Origin: Pyrocephalus nanus
Taxonomy: Eukaryota; Chordata; Aves; Passeriformes; Tyrannidae
NCBI GenBank assembly: GCA_038380795.1
Contig: CM076267.1
Span: forward strand, 13,499,501 to 13,563,500
Length of the DNA stretch: 64,000 bases
Direction of reading: 5' to 3'
Shown here: positions 45,089 to 59,793 of the stretch, piece after piece
Position numbering within the stretch: the first letter of the stretch is position 1
Layout of the letters: every line of letters starts with the position of its first letter
Program-made: the position numbers and the translations under genes
The notes under the pieces: model-generated
The model's database searches: none
What the model was told of the DNA's origin: nothing
The model's input: the letters and a program-made list of their open reading frames with translations, nothing else

Positions 45089-48000
45089 GAAACAAAAGGT
45101 CACCTTTTGAATACAACTCCTACTTCACCTGAACCTCCAGCATCCAGGTTTTTCTAGAAAGCATATAAGTTTTGGCCTGCAACTCAGGATAACCTGTGTT
45201 GGTTTTTTTAGTCATTTGAAGTCCACTGAATCTATAGGAAACTGATTGTGCCAGTTTGGTATGTTTGGTGACACTGTGTTTTAATGAACATAATACCTTC
45301 AATATCCACTCACTTAGGAGTAGCATTTCATTGTGTTTCATACGTAGGCTTTACACCGTAGAGTCCTGTACTTTGTGGGAACTGTATTTTGTGGATGACA
45401 TTAGCAGTGGCAAGTAAAACTGCATTTGGACCATGTCAAATGATTGTCTGCCTTTATCATTTTGAACCATCACCTATTAAATGTCTGGGACGAACTTTTT
45501 TCAGACTTGTGTGGTATCATAGAAGAATAAAAAATTGCTTGAAACTTTACATATGGGATGTATTTAGAAATATCTGAGAATCCTCATGAATACCAGTCAA
45601 TATAGCCCATACTGGATAGTTGATTTATGTGCTCCCAAGTTAAAATAAATACAGGAAAGAACATTGGGATTGTAAATATTCTCCTCATTGGAGCAGCACA
45701 AAAGATCAAGAAAAGGGTTAAATGGGGCCCTCAGAACTTCATCTCAGTGTTCAGAAAAGTAGTTGACACCATAAATATTTGTACCAAGCAGCTCTGTAAT
45801 TGGATCATTATTTACCTATGCCAGGCACAAGTATGAATGAGTCCAACACGTTAGCAGTTGTTGAACTGTGTACAGGGCATGGATTACATTACACGCCCTA
45901 TTGTTCAGTTTAAAATTAACATGCCATAATCCTCATTAAAACATCATATGTGATATTTCATTGTGGTTATTATAAAGTTATCATTAAGGCAAATTGTATA
46001 ACTGAGTTACATTTAATAATGCAGTGTACTGTAACAGTTGCATATATTTCAATTAGAAAGAAGATTATGCCTGTAGGACAATTTAGCATTTTCTTTCAGC
46101 CTGTAAAAAATTTTACTTTAATTTCTTTTGTGCTTGTTTCTTTTTAAAACTTGTGGATTAGCTGTGGGTTTTGTATTTTTTTAATACATCTTGCCCTTCC
46201 CATTCTTAGTTTTCTATCTTTGAGGCTGAATGTCAGGGTGAAGGTGGAAATAACATCAGCAGGACAAGCTCTGAGAGGGGAAAATTAGTCCTGCTCTGAC
46301 TACCTTCTACCTTTTTCCCTAAGTATACAGAGAAATTAATTTTCACTGCAGCCACTTGCTTTCCATCTACCAGCTTTAAATTTACCATAGCTCTAAAAAT
46401 TTAAATTTAGTGTGTCATATTCTTATCTTAGAACCTTGAGTTTCTTTTTGCTGAGGAAGTGGCTTGATAATGTAGCTATCGTCATCCTCCCTCCTGAGTA
46501 TCACCTGGGATTTGATTAAGAACAATTTTCCTCAGTGTTGCTGTCCTCAAATGTTGCTGATTTAAAATGTCAGGCAGGTTCAATTCTGATCTGTTGCTGT
46601 TTTCAGCATTTATCCTCAGCCTGGCACTGTTATGCCCTTCAATGTCAATCTCCCACAAACCCCCACATGTGAATTGTCTGTGGAATTAGTAGATCGGCAT
46701 TTTATTACATAAACAACAATAACTGTATGAAATAGAATTCAGGTACATGCTTATGGGTTCAGAAACTTTCATTTTTTTTTTCTGCTTTTATGGAAATGCC
46801 TTTGTTTTACTGAATAGCCTAATAAAAGCTGAATTTAATTCCAGTTATGGAGACTGAAGCAAAGGGTGTGTGGGCTTGCATTACAGTTCAGTTGCAAGTG
46901 AATGGTGGCTGCTTCTAAATATGTAAATATGCTGCAGATAGGTTGGCAGCATAGTAGCATACTAGCACTACTCCTGCTAGTATTCAAATTACAGACCTGT
47001 GAGATAGGTGTTAATAGTATAAGTTAACTGAAGTTGTATCCATAAATCTCTTGTGTAATGAACAGCATTTGGTGGTGAATACAAGAGTGAAAAATTATAA
47101 CTTCTACTTTATCGCCATATACTTTTGCAGCTGCGCATACATAATGAATGTATTTATACCCAAGAACTATTTAAGGTGGGATCAAGTCATCCATATTTGC
47201 CTGGTGTTGTCTGTTGTAGTTTAAGGAAAATTTCCTCATCTCTGTATCTTCTCTCCTTCTCACAAGTAGATGCTTCTTTGGCCAAGACATACCTAATACT
47301 TTCACTGTGTATTTTCTCCTTGTGATGTACTGAGAATATTATTTTCTTTAGGATGATCTGTATCTCATCAGGCCATAACACTTTAACAGAGAGTGTCGCC
47401 TTCTCAGTACAGAAGATACTTATGCTCAGTCACACAAAACCCCAGGGGCAATTCTGAAAACTTGCAGCTGAAGAATGTGACCAGGTACTTCTGCTGTGTT
47501 TAACAAGAAGTGTATTTATGAGAAAAAATTAGCAAGCTCATCTGTAAAGAAAAGGGCTCTTGATATAATATCAAATTCTGTAATTGCAAACTAGAGTCAC
47601 ATTCTTTAGTTTTTAGTTATTCAGTTTATACCAAAATTTCTAAATGCAAACTGAGCAGAAAGTAAGGGCTAATTTGGGTCTCCAAGTTTTGAGTTTAGTC
47701 TGCTGAATAAGAAAATGTGCACAAAAGAATTGGCTTGAGTTTAAATGATACAGTCAGTTTTCTCTTTGTTTTTCAGTCAGAGAAAAAATTCTTCATAGAA
47801 GACAAAGGTTCTGTAAAAACTGGCTTTAATAAGCTGGAAATTATGACAGAAAATTTACAGACAGCTCTAAGAATGTAGAAAGGTGATCTTAACTTCCATT
47901 AACTAGTATTGTACTTTAAGGTAATCAGATACAAAGGAAAAAAGTATTGATAACTTTGGTACTATTAACTTGAACTGTTGTGCTGAACTTAATAGTGTGT

Positions 48001-50492
48001 TTGCAGCATCATCTAATATTTCATTCATTGTTCAGGACTTGTTCTTATTTGCTTGCTGAGCATTAAATAATAATAAATCCTTCCTAAATATGTCAAGTAA
48101 GTCTTTGGGCTGAAGTACTTGGTATGAGGATGAAAATATGTCAGGCTGGGTTTCCAGAAACACAGCTTTTCTTTGAAGGAAATGTGGAAATATATTGATA
48201 TTTTGTATATGATTCACATTGTTTTAGGAAGAACAGCATCATTATTTAAAAGGAGTTAAAAACATATTCAGAAGAAATAACTATAAGCTTTACTGCATAC
48301 TCTTGCTCATTTCTATATTCATCCAGCTTGGATGATTCAAGGTCCTGGTTGAAACTGGAAATACAATACCATGACAGAATGTCTCCTTTCTACAGTCTGA
48401 GTTGGTACTAGAAACTGCAGACATCTAATTTGTTTACCTCTGCATAAATTATTGTTTAACAGAAGAAATTAAAAGCCTCAAGTCATATTTCTCACTGCAG
48501 AGGTGAAATTGCAATCTGAAAGAAAGTGAAGCCATGTTTCTGATGATGAACATCATACATGTTTATTAGTCCTTACCTAAAAGATTACTGCAAATCAGTT
48601 GTAAAGTTAGCACAGAATTTTACTATTATGAAAATAAAAAATCTGTTGACTTTCAGGTGTACTTGTGCTTATAATACTTGCATAACTGATAAAGTGTCTT
48701 GACACACCGCTTACTGCAGACCTTGGTAGAGAGTGACAATAGAAGTTGAGATATCATTTTGAATCTGATAATCTCAGACCAACTAAGCAGAGGAGAAGAT
48801 TTTCTGTCCTAATTTGTCTGAAGGCAGGAGTACTTCAATTTCCTTTCACTAAAACCCTCCTAAAACCTTCATGGCTTTTGGAGGATTAACAGAACTTTAG
48901 TGCATCTATGATAAATTTGATTTTTAGATTTTGCAGCTGGTACTTTACTCAGACTGACTGTGCTCATCTTTCTTCTTGCAGACATGCATATTATAGAATA
49001 TTCATTTTAAGATCTTTATCCAGGTGAAGTAGATCTTGGTAGAAAAATAAAAATGTAATCTTTTCATTGTCGGTATTTTTCCTATGGTGATTTTTAGACA
49101 ATACATGCTTTGAGCTGTTATGATGAAAACATGTTCTACAACAATGAAGCAGAAAAGGAAGGTGATGTAAAAACAAAATTAAATTTCTTGTATCCATAGC
49201 TATCTTCAAAACTAATGCAAGCAATAACAGTAGCTAATAACACTACCCTTCTACTTTTTTAATCCAATCTATGCCTTTAAATAAATTCATAACTTAATGC
49301 CTTGTACACAGAAGACTGAAAATAGGGATAAACCAGAGCTGATGCTAGCTTGCAGCCAATCTTCACCCTGGGAAGCCCCAAAATAGTTAATTAAGCCATC
49401 TATGCTGTTCCTTGGCCCAGCATCTGAATGAGCAGAGAAGAGCTCCAGGATGGTGAAGACACTTTACCGTGTTTTCAGGACTGAGCCCTTAAAGGCTGGA
49501 TCTTGCTGTAATAAGCATTGACATGCACAAGCAAAAGTTGATATAATATGATATTACTTTATATTTTTTTCAGTGAACTGGTGATGGCTTCAAAGGCTGA
49601 TCAATGGAGAACAAGGGGATGAAAGTGGAAACTACCTTTATGTTCTGAACTGAGGAAACTGCTTGCTGATTGGCAGATACATGAAGGCCCTCTCATGCCC
49701 CTGTGCTTGCCCATCTTAATGTTAAGCCTCTCTCTGCAGATAGCAGGCAAATTTGTGCAGACTTTAACCCTTTCACATAGAATACTTCTACCTGTTAGAA
49801 ACTGTCTTGCTACTTTTTCAGCCAACTATAAGGTCTCCTGGGCAAAGGTGAGGGTTGAAATTGCCTTTCTCTTTTATTCTCTTCTGTACTCAATGTTTTC
49901 CAACATGAGCAAAGATGAGTGGTCTTGTAGAAAAATTGCTCAGGATGGTGACCCTTTGTATCATTCACCCTACTGAATCTATTGCACAGACTTTGATTTT
50001 TATCTGGTGACCTGGAGCCCTGCTGCAACCAGTAACTTCAGGGCTGTGTCATGAAAGACTTCAGACTCAAGAGGGTTTGGCCAGCACTTCATAAATATTT
50101 ATTCTGGCACTTCTAGGACATTGGGACCATTATTATTTTAAAAAATGCAGTAGCTGTTGATTATAACACCTTTAATAGCTCTAAACAAAGTCCTGAATTT
50201 ACTTACTTCTCTACTGCATGAATTGCTTGCAAGTGCTCTCTAGTGAACCAGCTCACTGCTTGTAGTCCATGTGTGCTTTGATTGCTATCATTATCCATGT
50301 GAAGCTCCACTTCGCCACTCAGTGTTCACTATGAAAATATTCACTGCAGTGTTGTCAGTGATTTAGCACATTTAATTCCAGCTCAGACCCTAAAGAAGAG
50401 TTTTGGTTTGTGGAATGATACCCTTTTTAAAAGATATGAAATAAGGTAATTAACCCAGTGTGTGCTAATCTAAATAAACTGTTTGGCTTTTC

Positions 50493-50509
50493 TTTTTTTT
50501 TTTTTTTTT
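50493..50509. repeat. poly(T) tract, 17 bases
   Basis: A simple T run, with a T13 run at 50701-50713 nearby. Confidence 0.9.
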
Positions 50510-53500
50510 AAGTCTCCTTAACTTCTTGTTCAGTTTTGTCTTGAGCTAAAGTAAGTTTTAAAATAATTGAGATCTGTGTTACTTTTAAGCAGAAATGTCT
50601 GTGGTGGCAAATACATTTTAAGCTATCAGGAGTTAGAGAGAGGACACCATTTCCTGCACATGCAGTAACTTTTAGCACTATCAAGGGGCAGTTTCTTTTC
50701 TTTTTTTTTTTTTAATAGGTATAGGTAAAATCTGGTGGGCAGAGTCAACCTTTATTATTATGACAAGCTGATTGCCAGAGTATGCAGGTAAATTTGATGG
50801 AGATAAAGGGTTCTATCTGTTACTTCAGTGAATAAGTTGTTTTCAGTGAGAAAATTGGGGTTTCTGCCTCCTATTTAATACAAGAATAAATTAAAGTATT
50901 GAACAAACAAAAACATACTGCTGTTTTCCCTGCAGGGATAGATATCACACTTTATTGAAAAGAGACATTATATTACAAAAAAAAAAGGAAAAAGATATTG
51001 TGCTCAACACTGTAGAAGAAATTTTGGACATAAATGTAGACTCTTCAATATATGACCACAGTAAAAGTGCTGCTGCTGCTGAGGTTATCACCCAGTCATG
51101 GTTTGAAGAATGAAGTCTTTCAGAAAAATGTTAACTATGGTAACTGCTCTTTGAAACATCTGTTTCCAAAAGTGGGCAGAAAATAGTAGTGGAAGGAGGT
51201 AGCAAAGGTGAAGAAAAACATGGTATCAGATGTTCTTAGGGTGTTTCTTCTCTTCAGCCAACTCCTCACATTTAGGCCTGTACTGAGAATTTTTTATATC
51301 ACATTTCAGTTTACAATTAAATGTTCCCTAGATGATAAGCTGACACCTTCAAATGAAAGAAAACTTGTAAAGATGTAGATTTTCATAGGCTTAGTTGTAG
51401 GGAAATGAAGGGCAAATTCCCACCTCTTGAGGCTTCTCTTATGAGAGCAAGTCTGAAAGGCATGACAGGATATGCCACCTTATTGTAACCTGTAAAACTC
51501 GTGAAGAAAGCTCACCGGTAAGACGGAAGATAAAAGGACATGTTTTGCTGAGTGACCACGTACATTAGGATGTGCCAGTTACTAACACGTGGCTTTCCCT
51601 TGCAGTGTTCATCTAGTGAGCTTGTCCTTGTCGTGAATCATGTCCTTCAGGGTATGCTGCCTCAGTCTCAAGGAACTGAAACAAGTTTGAACGGTGGAAA
51701 AGGAGGTATATTTTTCCCTCAAGAGAAATAATTATTGGGACTTCAACACCTTCATGGTTTCCTAATAGTAGCAGCTGTATAGCTTCTATTTCCAGCATTG
51801 CTTGAAACACTCTTGGGATGAACCCAGTGATCTGCATTTTGTTGTCATTCCCTGAGGCATTGTTTTCCCTGAACCTACCCAAACATAAATATGAAAACTG
51901 GGCCTGACATCTCCTTTACAATTATTACCAATTTTTCTTCTTGTATTGTAAGCATGATTTACTCTGTGTAGCCAGGACTTGCTGTTTTTTACTGTTTACT
52001 ATGCGTCATCCCTGCAGTGAATTGATAATCACAATGAAGTACCAATTACAGATGCCTGCTTTTGAGCCACTGACACAAACCACATGAAAATGGGTCTTAC
52101 TTGCCTCCAGCTGAGGCTTATTCTAGGAAAAGAACTGATTTCTTCATGAGGAAAAACTCCTGTTTACTCAACTGGTATCTGTTCTTAACGTATGGGATAA
52201 CCATATTCCTGTGCTCCAGAAAGATACAGGACCTTGAGACTGTTCCTGTCTCTTCCCTTAAGAGCTAATTGCTCGCTCTTGCACTTTGGCTGAGCATATA
52301 GTAAGTTATTGCTTCAGAACATTCTTTTTGGATCGTTATAGCTTCCCATTGGTAGCATAAAAAATCCTTCAACTCAATGTATAACATTAAAATATAAACT
52401 GATAAGGCAAAACTAGTTATTTTTTCTCTGTTCTAAGCTGTGTTAAACTGTATTTGCTGAAGAGGAAGACATTGCCATAAAATTGCTCTGAGGGTTTATT
52501 GCTAGTAGTAATGTACAGGTAGCTTTACAGCCAAGAATCTTCTAGGACAGTGGAATACCTTTTGCTTTAATTTATCCCACATAATAGCTTGACCACTCTA
52601 TTGTTTTCTGTTTGTTTTTGGTTTTTTTTCCAGCAGGAACAATTTTGTCAATATTTCTTGTTTAAGACTCTTTGCGGCACTTGTCTTTAAGACTCAATAG
52701 CTGAAATAGCAGAGCAGCTAAAAATAATAGAAGGATTCTTGGTTGGGGGCGGTGATGGCAGAAATAGGTGCTGTGAGTCGTTAAACTGTTTAAGCTGTTT
52801 TCATTTAAAATTGGAGATAGAAATGTGTGGATTCTATAGGCAGTTTTACAGGGCTCGTATAACACTTGGGGCTATGTGCAGCTAGCTGGGAGTGACAGAT
52901 GATTGATTTTGTGCTAAGAGAAAGTGGATGGTTGTATTCGTGTGCATTTGAGTTCAAAAGTCCAGGTGTTGGGTATGTGGGAACAAAAACAGTATGATGA
53001 AGAGTTGCATTTTGGAGAATATAAAATAAAGCAGAGGATCTGTCTAATTAGTAATGAGTTCCTGGGCTGTGCTTTTTTGCCTTTTTTTTTTTTAAAGTAA
53101 TTTCAGTAAATTTTGTACCTTCTACTATATCTTGTTATTTCAGTGTGAAGAAGCATCATATCTCTATTGAATATGGTCAAGAAGAAAGAAATAGAAAAGA
53201 TTAATGACCTAGAGTATTTGCTGGTAGTCTTTTGTCAGGTGAATAGGTGTTTGCAAATTGATGATATTGAATCAAAGGGAAAACTAGATTTTTCAGTTGT
53301 TTGAAATATTCTAAAATGTGTGTGTGTCTCTTGTTTCTGTTGGTGTGCATTTTTTTTCTTTTTAATTTTCCAAAATCTTTAATTTTTTAAGTAATCAGGT
53401 GTTGGGTTTTCCTAATTTGGTTATTTAATGTCCTTTCTCATGCGTATTGCTCAGAAAATTGAGATGAGGAGTTGGAGGAAAAAATGCTATTCAAAAAAAG

Positions 53501-54212
53501 CAGATGATTTATGCATTTCACACTTGGAGAAAATGTTTGATTTTTTTTAGAATAAAAAATATTGGGTTTTTCCTTTTTTTTTTTGTCTTTTTTTTTGGAA
53601 GTGAGAAAATAATCTTGATGTCATTGGACTTGTGCAGTTTTCTGACCTTTTTATTGATCATAGAATTCTCTGCATTTCAGTCCTATTCCGTGGAGTGCTA
53701 AGAGGTAACTTCCCTTCATCACTGGACTCCACATCTACAGTTTTCTCATCTGTTTTTAAGGCCCCATGGAAGAGTTTCTGAAGTAAATGGGTTGCTCTGT
53801 AGACAGCTATTCCTCTAGCCAACTCAGCCTTTATTACTTTTTCTCTGATCTGTGAGGGTTGGAGAGAACCAAGGGGTTCTCTGGTTAATAATGAGATAAT
53901 ACTCAGAAAAAAATATTATCCTGGTGTGTTGCAGTCAGAGCAGAGAGTCTCAGGTATCAGGTCATTCATCTTTTATATAAAAACCTCCTTCAACTGAAGT
54001 CTACGTTTCACTATGTTTCCCTCCTTATTTGCCTTTCTGTTGATGCTGGCAGACAGCACCACCCTCCTTGCTTGGTTCTAGACCCCCACCTTCCAGAGTT
54101 GCATGATATTTAGGAGCAAACTTTGCTGGCTTTGCTAGGGGAGAATCAACAAGGCTCACGGATGTTTCAGCTTCGTGCAGCATTGACAGCAAGGCGGATT
54201 TTAACCTATATT

Positions 54213-54226
54213 CCCCCCCCCCCCCC
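54213..54226. repeat. poly(C) tract, 14 bases
   Basis: Fourteen C in AT-rich DNA. The complementary G14 strand can form a quadruplex and the C strand an i-motif. It is also prone to sequencing-length error. Confidence 0.9.
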
Positions 54227-54867
54227 AAAATAGCAATGAAATATAGAAGTTTTATTTTAATATTAAAAATATTTAACCTAATCCATCTCTTCATGTCCCC
54301 TTTTCTTGGTTGTGTATCATCAGTGGTCCAGGATCTGCAATGCGACATAGGAGTGTCAGCGCTCTGAGATCTTGACTGATATGGATTGCATGAAAGAGGT
54401 GTAATGAGGTTTGTCGGGATACGCATTTCCTCTTTCCATGAAAAATGTAAGGGGCTGAATCATGCCCAGAAGCCCATGTTGGATTTTTTTTCTTTCTTTT
54501 TTTTGCCCTTGCCATCTTATCAGCACAGCTTTACTTTTGCGCGTTTACGCAGCAGTGCCATTCAGCGGCTTGGGGGGAATCTTTAAATAACACCTTTGTT
54601 AGGGTTCTTATTCAGGAAAAGTAGAGGAAGGAACATTTTCAGAATTGCCTTTAGGGGAGCTAGATATAGTCAGTGCTGACCCTGCAAATGTGCAGAGATG
54701 AAAATAATGGTTGGATTACAGTAATTTACAGTGCAGGAAGGAAGCACAAGATTGCACATTTAAAAAAAAAAAAAAGTAGTTCCTTATACATTTTAAAAAT
54801 ACTATAAATTCTTTCTTGTATCTTTTTTTTTAATTTGCTCTTCTCTTAAAATAAACCAGTTATACTT

Positions 54868-54906
54868 AAAAAAAAAAAAAAAGGCAAGCAAGCAAACAAA
54901 CAAAAA
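54868..54906. repeat. A15 plus (CAAG/CAAA)n
   Basis: An A15 run followed by GGCAAGCAAGCAAACAAACA, a compound simple repeat. Confidence 0.88.
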
Positions 54907-56045
54907 ATGACAAATAAACATAAAAAAACCGCCAACCCGAACATCAAGTAAGTTTTCCAGAACTTCATCCAACAATAGCCAGTTGTGTTTGGTGTAAGAA
55001 TGGCTATGCAGAGTTGTAGAGCCGGAGGTATGCTGGAGGTTAAACAAGGAATCCTCAGGAATGTATAGATCTAAAAGCAGAACAAGACTGTGTACGATGC
55101 ATTGAATAAATGAATCCTCTGGGATTTGGATTTGTGTCTTTTGAGTTGGTAAAGAAATGAAGCCTGCAGTAAAATGCCTTGGTGGAAAAAGTCAGTGACA
55201 GTATTTGGTGCATTTAGCTCAGCAGGACCTGTGTTTCTCTTCCTTTACATCTTAATGAAAGCATCTACAAAATCATGAAGAAATAGCCCAAAGACAAACT
55301 CACTTTGAATGTTATGTGATGGTTCAATTTCTAGCAAGTCTAGCAAAAACCAAGGAGTGAAACAATCAAGGACTAAAAGAGAGCAAATTAAGCAATGACT
55401 TGGAGCACCTTGCCATGGAGGGAGAGGTCTCTCTCTGCACTGCAGTGTAACATTGAAAAGGCAAAACTGGAGGTTCTGAAAGGGCTTATGTCATGAGCTT
55501 CTATATCAGTGATATCTGATTCTCAGTGGCAGCAAAGGTAGGCAACAAAGGTACCTTGCTTTACTGCACCATGCAAGGTGCTTCCACTGCTGCTTTCCAA
55601 AAAAGGAGGAAAGGATGAGCTGGAAGCAGTAGTGGCAGGACATTCCTTAGGCTTGGGGAGGCTTCAGGTTGTCTGATAACCTTTCACTGTGAAACCAGCT
55701 GTTCCCTGATCCTTTGGGAAGAAGGGAGGAAGGAGCTGTTGAGTAAGACCTGATCTACTGGCTGTCATCCCTCACCAGGGAACATGTTAAAGTGAACTGG
55801 ACCACAAAGTGCATCAGAATAACATAATGTAAAAGACCTTTGCGTCCCAGAGGTTGGTGGAAGCTGTGGTTTAATGCAAAAAAGGATGAAGACAGTTGAC
55901 TATAAATGTTATATCCATCATGAACAGAAACAATCATCTTTAGGTATAAAAGATATAAAGTAATAAGAAATAATAAGAATAAAACATGGTCCAGTGCTGG
56001 AGCACTTGTAAGAACAATGCAAGTAATACTGCTTGATAAGTTTCA

Positions 56046-56083
56046 CAAAAACAAACAAACAAAACAAAAACAAAACCCACTAA
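56046..56083. repeat. (CAAA)n-rich tract
   Basis: AAACAAACAAACAAAACAAA and similar units; complement of the (TTTG)n tracts elsewhere in the window. Confidence 0.85.
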
Positions 56084-59000
56084 AACCAACTTGCCATGTT
56101 TAGTAATCAAACAGTGTTATGTGGAATGCCAGGTTGTTCCAGGTTTGAGCTGAAAATAGGTTCCAGCCTGTAGTTTATTGAAGTCAGATCATGAAATGAG
56201 AAATGTAACCTTCTCTTGCATCAAATATGTTAATGACAGGTTAATTACAGAGCTGCATGGAAATAATTAAGATTTCTAGTGTGAGGCCTTAAAATGAGAA
56301 ATTAAAAAAAAAAAAAAAGGTAAAAATCAATAAAAGTATTTGTTTAAAATATGTTCTTCAAGTGGAAATTCCTTCTAGAATATGAATACCCATAGGACTT
56401 AATTATGCACACAGGTCTCTTCCCTCAAGAAGGGAATGTAGATAGATATATTGAATTTTGTTCGAAAAAAATATTGGATACTTCTAGTTTACTGCAATAG
56501 TTTTCTGTCCTAGTTGCTGATTGGAGCTTTCTCAATAGCTGATCTGTTGAATTTTAGACCGACAAGTATAGTTTATTTCATGTGCCAAGTTGATATAAAA
56601 GTGCTTGTTTAAACTAAATGTTACTGAGCTTGCATGTAAAAAATTTGTGGAATGTATTGGGAAAAAATAACTGGTTTGCAAGACTGGAATTGAACTAGAA
56701 TTTTCAAAATAAAATCAGTTCTAGAATTATAAAACTTTTCCTCTTGTACAAATTACCTATATTTTTATGGGGTGTTTGTGTAATTATGCAATGTTACTTG
56801 GTTAATAGAAGAAATTAAAACAAAAACTGTTTACTAGTGGTTAAATAATAATGTAAAATATGAAAGCAGGACTCTGAGCCCTAGTCCTCTAGACCTCTGC
56901 TATTAAGCAGAGTGTTACGATAGTAAAAGTTGCCAGAAATCCACTTGGACCATAAGGTGTGAAAAGCTTAATTATGAATGAGTAAGCACACTCTGGTTGG
57001 CATGGAAATACAGAAGCTAATTTTACAGCAGTCATATTTTCATGCTGCAGTTGCTTGGCTTATTAGCTATTACTTTCTCATTAGCTCCAAAATTCAACTT
57101 CTCCCTCTGCACTTCTAAAAATACTGAGTTGTGCTTGCAGTGAGGGACACTGCACAAATGTTTCCTCATGGGAAGTGGGGGCATGTGCAAGTTTTTATGC
57201 CTGTTACTGAAAAATGTGCCTTATTTAAACACAGGTAACTCACCTTCTGACTTTTATCCTCCACCCACTGGAACCAAAGGTTTCCAGATTACATCATTCA
57301 GAAGGTTGGAAAGTAAAGAGAACTCCTGATGTACTATAGATCATTTTTGTATATCAAGTTTTCTGAAAAGCTGACTCACCTCCAGTTCTAGCTGAGGAGT
57401 CTGGGTCTGTATGATTTTTGTGGAGAAACTGATTTCTGAGAACAGACTTGAGTTGTGCTGATCTGGATGATCTTGTGCAGAATCAATGGCTTGGGCATAT
57501 GGAGTACACATGGAATCTCAGTGGAATATGATACATACATCTGACCATAGATGTCTGCAGCTCTACTTTTCCCTTGTGACCATAAGGCAGGGTTGGGTAC
57601 AAGCTTGCAGAGGGAAAGACCTGATGCCTCTTCTAATTGGGAAGAAAATAAAATATTTTGGATTCATACTGTACCAAAGGAGATAATTTCTCCTTTAGAA
57701 GAAGTATAAGCACTTGCACATGCACTCTCAAGTAGATATGTCTCAATAATGCCTATCTGACCACTTGTAGTTTTGAAAGGTGACACTAATTCAATTGATG
57801 TCTGAGATGCTTTTAAAGCCTACAAAAGATTTTATTTTTAAGGCATAATTACGTGTCTGTCTTGTTTTACTTTATTAATAGATTAAGTTAAGTTTCTAAA
57901 GGTTGCCAATGACATGAATTACTATGAAGCTGAGAATTTGTGCAGTGACAGAGTATATTTTTTTTTGAAAGAAAACAATTTCCAAGAAATGAAAACCAAG
58001 TGCCTTTGACTCCTACGGAAATGTCATGAATTTATAGATGTCTTAAAACAAGTAAACTTATTAAGTGACTTTAAAAAAAAAATAATTTAAATTATTAAAA
58101 ATATGGAAGTTGTCCCATATAGTACATGTATCATGTAGCAATCAAACTTTGCAGATGAAGTTTTATTCCACTTGAACTTCTCAGACCAGTGGTGTGAGAA
58201 CATGTTTTTCTCCAACATTTATTGAATTTGATATTTGGGGAGGGAGCGGGGAGCAAGCAGATTGGGCCAGAGGCAGGGGATCTGAAACCAAATAACATGA
58301 TTCTGTTGAATGACTTGAATATGGCTTAATGCATCTCTACAAGGTCTTATTCAAGACAGTAAAACTATATGATAGCACAAGTTGGCTGCTGTGATTATTC
58401 TTACAGGATTAATGTTGTGTCTCTGAATTCAGTGCTTTTCAGCTGCCCATATGTGCCTTGTACGTACTGCTTGGTAGGCAGGTCTAGTGATGGTGAAAGG
58501 CAAAGCTATTTAATGCATTTTTCCCCCTGTGAATTTTCTTGATTCTACAATCTGTTAATAAAATTAAAAAGAGTATTTTCAAGCTAATTGTCATTAAATC
58601 TTTCAAATTTCAGAGAAGAGGCTCCGAGTTTTTAGCAGATGGTTGGAAATGAAATGCACATTGGGAGGAACAGAAGCTCTGCCAAATCTGGACTTTGAAC
58701 AGAACTAGTCAAATAAACAGAAGTGAGACACAGCAGGGATGGTTTGGAATAGGCTTTATTACAGCCAGAAAGCTTCAGGCTATGAATGACCTAATCAACC
58801 TAAGCTCCAGTCACATACCTAAATTAGCTCCTACTCTACAATCCTCATGGCACTCCATTTTTCTTCATTCAAATACCATACTAACAGATCTGAGCTCTTT
58901 TAGAAGTGGGAGGTTATAACTCTTCTTGCTTGTCCTCTCCTCATTGTATTTGTCCCATTCAACTCTTCTAATGCCTGTGTTCTTAATTTTCTCCTTTAGT

Positions 59001-59736
59001 TTTCCCATCCTTTTCCCTGACTCAGTTCTGGTACCTTTCATGCATTTGTTGAGTTTCAAATGACTTGTTCTTGTGATTCTGTGAGAACAAGAAAAAAGAG
59101 TAATGGGAGCAAAGCTGCTCAGTGTTGAGGGGCTCTGGGAGGCCATTCAGTTCCCACTTATCCCAAAGGATTTCTGTGTGACCTTGCCTCCTGCCTCATT
59201 TCTGTGTTGGCAATGTGGGGATAAAGTAACCGAGAAAGGGCAAGCATGCCTAATGTTGTATAAAGCACCATTCCAAAGTTGTCTCTTGCTGTTTGCATTT
59301 GCTGCCCTGTGTGGTCCCTACTGCACTTAGGACTGCTGTATAGAACATGAATGGCAAACAATCTTGGCCTTGGTCCTGTTTGTTTCACTAGACTTGGCTT
59401 GATTTCATGTGTGCAGCCCACAGACACTGCTGTTCATAGCCCTACTAGGACAGAGATCTGCAGAGTGTGCCTGTGAATGTCATACGGATGTGGACTTGTT
59501 CTGAAAACACTTGTGCAGACAAGAAGCTAAAATGAACTAACATGGCTCTGACTCTATTTAAGCATTAGCCAGGGCAATGGCAAAACGCTAAAACATCCTC
59601 CAGTTAATAGCTAAATAAAGGCTATGTAGCATCATATTGGTCTCCAGTGTTTAAAGAATGGTTCAGCATGAAATTCAAATGCAACAGCTTGTCTGCATGT
59701 GTTGTGAATTTGATCAGCAAATTGGCCTAGTTTTGT

Positions 59737-59793
59737 TTAAAAAAATTATATTTATATATTATTATATAATATATAATAAGATATTATATACAC
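59737..59793. repeat. AT-only tract with imperfect palindromes
   Basis: About 55 bases almost without G or C, containing ATTATATAAT and nested TTATTATATAAT / ATATAATAA symmetries. It is expected to unwind or extrude cruciforms easily; matrix-attachment-like behaviour is possible. Confidence 0.75.

Larger units (their letters stand above)
38447..54212. other. intron 1 segment, no gene seen
   Basis: AT-rich DNA rich in homopolymers and (TTTG)n-type tracts, listed separately where notable. Small duplications include a 19-bp unit at 42462-42501. A CTG run of four lies at 51067-51079. Short open frames on both strands, such as 51613-51882 (-) and 49695-49976 (+), have no recognisable domain. Confidence 0.5.
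54227..59736. other. intron 1 segment, no gene seen
   Basis: AT-rich DNA with A runs at 54762-54775, 54868-54882 (followed by CAAG/CAAA repeats to about 54906) and 56304-56318, and an A/C tract at 56046-56083. Short frames (57486-57686 +, 58695-58919 +, 58865-59146 -) are unrecognised and partly overlap on opposite strands. Confidence 0.5.

Noticed and set aside
54025..54426. A 133-codon minus-strand frame
   Set aside because: It includes the poly(C) run read as Gly residues and simple AT sequence, with no family resemblance. It is probably chance.
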